In this document: in pieces, positions 15,443 through 17,483 of the stretch
Position numbering within the stretch: the first letter of the stretch is position 1
How the letters are laid out: the number at the start of each line of letters is the position of its first letter
NCBI GenBank assembly: GCA_017623265.1
Contig: JAGAPM010000035.1
Span: forward strand, 1 to 17,483
DNA length: 17,483 nt
DNA from: Lentisphaeria bacterium
GTDB taxonomy: Bacteria > Verrucomicrobiota > Lentisphaeria > Victivallales > UBA1829
Direction of reading: 5' to 3'
Notes under the pieces: model-generated
Seen by the model: the letters and a program-made list of their open reading frames with translations, nothing else
What the model was told of the DNA's origin: nothing
Database searches by the model: none
Program-made: the position numbers and the translations under genes

Positions 15443-16087
15443 TTATTTCGTTTCCTGCAGCTTGATTCCACTCCGGCATTTCCGCAACGCATCCAGTTCC
15501 AGAATTTCGATGGGGTCGTGATGATCAGACAGGGCGGGTTGGAAGGAGAGCCGATAGATCTTTCCGTTCAACTCAAAAATAGCAGTGCTGAGGTACACAT
15601 CCACCCGTTTGCCGTCGGCGGTGGCGGAACTTCCTTCCGGAAGGAAGAACAGAAAGTACAACGCTTTATCTTTGGTGTCAACAACATATTTGCAAAGTTT
15701 TGCATGATAACGGCTTTTGTAAAGAATTTCTGTTCCGTCAACGACCTTGCGCATATAGTTGTCATCGGTAAAACAGCGTTCAAACTTCAGGTTCGGCATG
15801 GTGCGGGATTCCAGCTGCCAGGTACCGTTCCGGACATCGAAAAAACGCAGCCAGAACCCGCCTTCAACTGCACTTGTGCTGAGGGAGGCGTCGCTGCTGC
15901 TGGATTCCGGCAGAGTGATCATCACATCACCGGCGGGCGGGAGATAGGTGCTGCCCTGTGTGATCCCGACCCGTGGTTCAAACCAGATCAGACCGGATTC
16001 CGGATCCCGCGCCATCTCCTTGCGGATCGTATCGCAGCCGCAGAGAATGAAAAGGGACACCGCAGAAAGAATGAGTTTTTTCAGCAT
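15443..16087 (-). CDS. Lipoprotein of unknown function
   Basis: 214 residues. The start at 16087 is set by a strong AAGGAG (16099-16094, 6-base spacing) and by a lipoprotein signal starting there: MLKKLILSAVSLFILCGC, with lipobox L-C-G-C and Cys18 as the lipidation site. An earlier in-frame ATG at 16231 would bury this signal and overlap the sialidase gene. The mature part is beta-rich, with Ser-rich SSSSDASLSTS near residues 60-70 and no motif I recognise (FWLRFFDVRNGTW, ALYFLFFLPEG). The Shine-Dalgarno overlaps the stop codon of the upstream sialidase-like gene (TAAGGAG), so the two are translationally linked. It is expected to be membrane-anchored facing the periplasm; function unknown. 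Confidence 0.83.
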   Translation of the reverse strand: MLKKLILSAVSLFILCGCDTIRKEMARDPESGLIWFEPRVGITQGSTYLPPAGDVMITLPESSSSDASLSTSAVEGGFWLRFFDVRNGTWQLESRTMPNLKFERCFTDDNYMRKVVDGTEILYKSRYHAKLCKYVVDTKDKALYFLFFLPEGSSATADGKRVDVYLSTAIFELNGKIYRLSFQPALSDHHDPIEILELDALRKCRSGIKLQETK

Positions 16088-16097
16088 TTTTTTCTCC

Positions 16098-17186
16098 TTA
16101 CAGACAATGGGGCAGCACGCTGATGATGTTGGCAGCAAAACTGCCTTCCGAGTCGAGTTTACCCGCCAGAATATCATCTTCCGTGAAAACGGAGCAGAGG
16201 ATGAATCCGCCATTTTGCCGGGCGTAGTCATAGATCACACAGATCCTGCCGTCCGGCAGTTCGGTCACATCCGGATAAGATGTCTGTTCCCGGAGATCCA
16301 GCACCAGCTTGCCGGACCAGGTCTTGCCGTCGTCATCGGAAAGGCGCGCGGTCATATTCCGGCGTGCGGACGAGCTGTCATTATGGACCAGCAGCAATCT
16401 GCCGGATTTGAGTCTGCCGAGATACGCTCTGGAGTCGGGACCGGGGATGGGGCTGACAACGACTTCGCTCCACGTGCAGCCGCCGTCCTTTGAGAAGGAT
16501 TCAAAATAGCCTTTTTTCATGCGGATCAGCATGCCGAGCGAGCCATCTTTGAGCTGATAAATGGAGTGTTCATCGAAGCGTGCAAGTTCATCGGGAATGT
16601 GGACCGAGCCCCGTTCAGTGAAGGTTGTGCCGTTATCTGTGGAGACAAACATTTTTGCGCCCGTATCTTCCGAAGGACGGCGCTCCTGATTGACATTCCA
16701 GATGGAGAGAGGCAACGCCCATTCGCCGTTATCGAGGACAACCGGTTTGTTCATCATGATGCCATCGCCGATCCGGACGAGGTAAGTCCACTCCAGTTCT
16801 TCTGCCGGGGCATCCGGATTTGCGCAAACGCTGTACCACACACCCGCATGACCGTCCCAGATGTCCCAGAGTTTCTGCGATTCTGTCTGCGCCCAGAAGA
16901 GATACAGCCTGCCATCCGGCGCCACGAAAAATGTGGGATCGTAGGCTCGGATCTTTTCCTGCGGAGGATCAATGACTGCTACCGGTTTGCTCCAGTTTTT
17001 TCCGCCGTCATCGGAGAGTGCGACCATCACAAAGTTTTCCGCACCCTCACCGGAACCGCCTCCGTACCATGCGGCGAAAAGTCTGCCTTTGAGAGTGGCA
17101 ACGATGCTGGGGATTCCCTGAAAAAGACGGTTTTGCAGTTCGTGTTTTTCGATTGGTTTGCGAACTGGGACAGCGGTATATTCCAT
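16098..17186 (-). CDS. Sialidase-family (Asp-box/BNR) protein
   Basis: 362 residues forming a six-bladed beta-propeller typical of bacterial exo-sialidase-like proteins. Four Asp boxes (S-x-D-x-G-x-x-W/F) are visible: SDDGGKNW (58-65), STDNGTTF (182-189), SKDGGCTW (232-239) and SDDDGKTW (283-290). A GIPSI segment (residues 24-28) stands where sialidases have the R-I-P motif, but the arginine directly before the proline is absent; Arg20 is nearby. Because of this, true sialic-acid hydrolysis is uncertain, and related propellers act on other sugars. No signal peptide, so probably cytoplasmic. AAGGA (17201-17197) precedes the ATG by 10 bases. First gene of a two-gene unit with the lipoprotein gene. 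Confidence 0.85.
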   Translation of the reverse strand: MEYTAVPVRKPIEKHELQNRLFQGIPSIVATLKGRLFAAWYGGGSGEGAENFVMVALSDDGGKNWSKPVAVIDPPQEKIRAYDPTFFVAPDGRLYLFWAQTESQKLWDIWDGHAGVWYSVCANPDAPAEELEWTYLVRIGDGIMMNKPVVLDNGEWALPLSIWNVNQERRPSEDTGAKMFVSTDNGTTFTERGSVHIPDELARFDEHSIYQLKDGSLGMLIRMKKGYFESFSKDGGCTWSEVVVSPIPGPDSRAYLGRLKSGRLLLVHNDSSSARRNMTARLSDDDGKTWSGKLVLDLREQTSYPDVTELPDGRICVIYDYARQNGGFILCSVFTEDDILAGKLDSEGSFAANIISVLPHCL

Positions 17187-17253
17187 AAGTCATTTTTCCT
17201 TAAATTTAATATTATCAGTTGTCAGATTTTGCGCTGCTGTTACCTCATATTCT

Positions 17254-17281
17254 ACGGTAGCACCTTTTTTTACCTTGTCAA
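17254..17281 (-). promoter_or_regulatory. Promoter of the sialidase-lipoprotein unit
   Basis: On the minus strand, a perfect -35 TTGACA (17281-17276) is followed after 16 bases by the extended -10 TGC-TACCGT (hexamer 17259-17254). The hexamer itself is a poor match, and the TG extension partly compensates. The leader would be about 60 bases. Confidence 0.55.
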
Positions 17282-17326
17282 CTCCTTTTCTCACAATCAA
17301 TCGGAAAAAGCAGAAAAAAGGCGGGA

Positions 17327-17483
17327 GAAGGATAGCCTTCGGTGTCGAACCTTTTACGGTTCGTTTTTGCTTACGCAAAAAAAGCGGCATCGCTTTCGCT
17401 TTGCCGCTTAATCCATCTGCTTCGCATTTTCATTTCGTTTAAAATGAAAATGGCTCCGGCAGTAGGATAGCCTTTGCTTCGCT
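17327..17483. repeat. Array of short hairpins with a direct repeat
   Basis: Five consecutive inverted repeats lie almost end to end: 17327-17340 (GAAGG-ATAG-CCTTC), 17346-17363 (CGAACC/GGTTCG), 17364-17381 (TTTTTGC-TTAC-GCAAAAA), 17382-17409 (AAGCGGCA/TGCCGCTT) and 17425-17452 (11-bp arms). The decamer GGATAGCCTT occurs at 17330-17339 and again at 17465-17474, 135 bases apart, suggesting a unit that continues past the window. No coding frame is convincing here. Confidence 0.68.

Noticed and set aside
15443..16231. Longer start for the lipoprotein at 16231.
   Set aside because: It would bury the lipobox signal peptide 48 residues in, overlap the sialidase-like gene by 134 bases and ignore the strong AAGGAG at 16094-16099.
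17327..17483. Hairpin array as a CRISPR array.
   Set aside because: The stems differ from one another in sequence and length, there are no regular repeats and spacers, and no cas gene is present.

Overview
The window looks like a chromosomal segment of a carbohydrate-degrading, Gram-negative-type bacterium. Base composition is roughly half GC, and there are several signal-peptide and lipobox proteins. The cargo is a sialate O-acetylesterase-like enzyme, an MFS transporter, a GH78-type rhamnosidase, an unclassified TIM-barrel glycosidase, an Asp-box sialidase-like protein and many unrecognised exported proteins. This mixture recalls the Lentisphaerae/Victivallales and related PVC bacteria, but that placement is inferred from gene flavour only; no 16S or other taxonomic marker is present.

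Layout. (1) 1-2653 (+): 3' part of an esterase gene, then an MFS transporter starting one base after its stop. (2) 2744-3481 (+): a MORN-repeat-like lipoprotein gene split by an in-frame TAG, with a strong terminator after it. (3) 3740-5032 (-): an exported protein made of two tandem copies of one module, with its own promoter. (4) 5101-6952 (-): recJ, tRNA-Leu(UAA) and an intrinsic terminator. (5) 7064-7262 (+): tRNA-Leu(CAG) with a clear promoter and terminator, divergent from recJ. (6) 7315-13725 (+): a four-gene operon with a sigma70-like promoter: TIM-barrel glycosidase, small exported protein, amidohydrolase, GH78-like enzyme. (7) 13673-13831: nested inverted repeats and back-to-back terminators between convergent units. 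(8) 13865-15438 (-): thrC. (9) 15443-17281 (-): sialidase-like gene coupled to a lipoprotein gene. (10) 17327-17483: an array of short hairpins with a direct repeat, running off the window.

How the genes fit together. The sialidase-like enzyme, the TIM-barrel enzyme and the GH78-like enzyme all lack signal peptides, while the MFS protein could bring in substrate. This suggests cytoplasmic breakdown of small imported oligosaccharides or glycosides, with the amidohydrolase acting on a lactone or aglycone product. That scheme is inference. recJ, thrC and the tRNAs are housekeeping genes between these accessory blocks.

The points most worth a second look are the in-frame amber codon (none of the 12 protein genes ends in TAG), the three-copy unrecognised exported module, the unclassified glycosidase, the symmetric terminator element and the hairpin array. 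I found no CRISPR array, transposase, phage gene or recognisable defence system.
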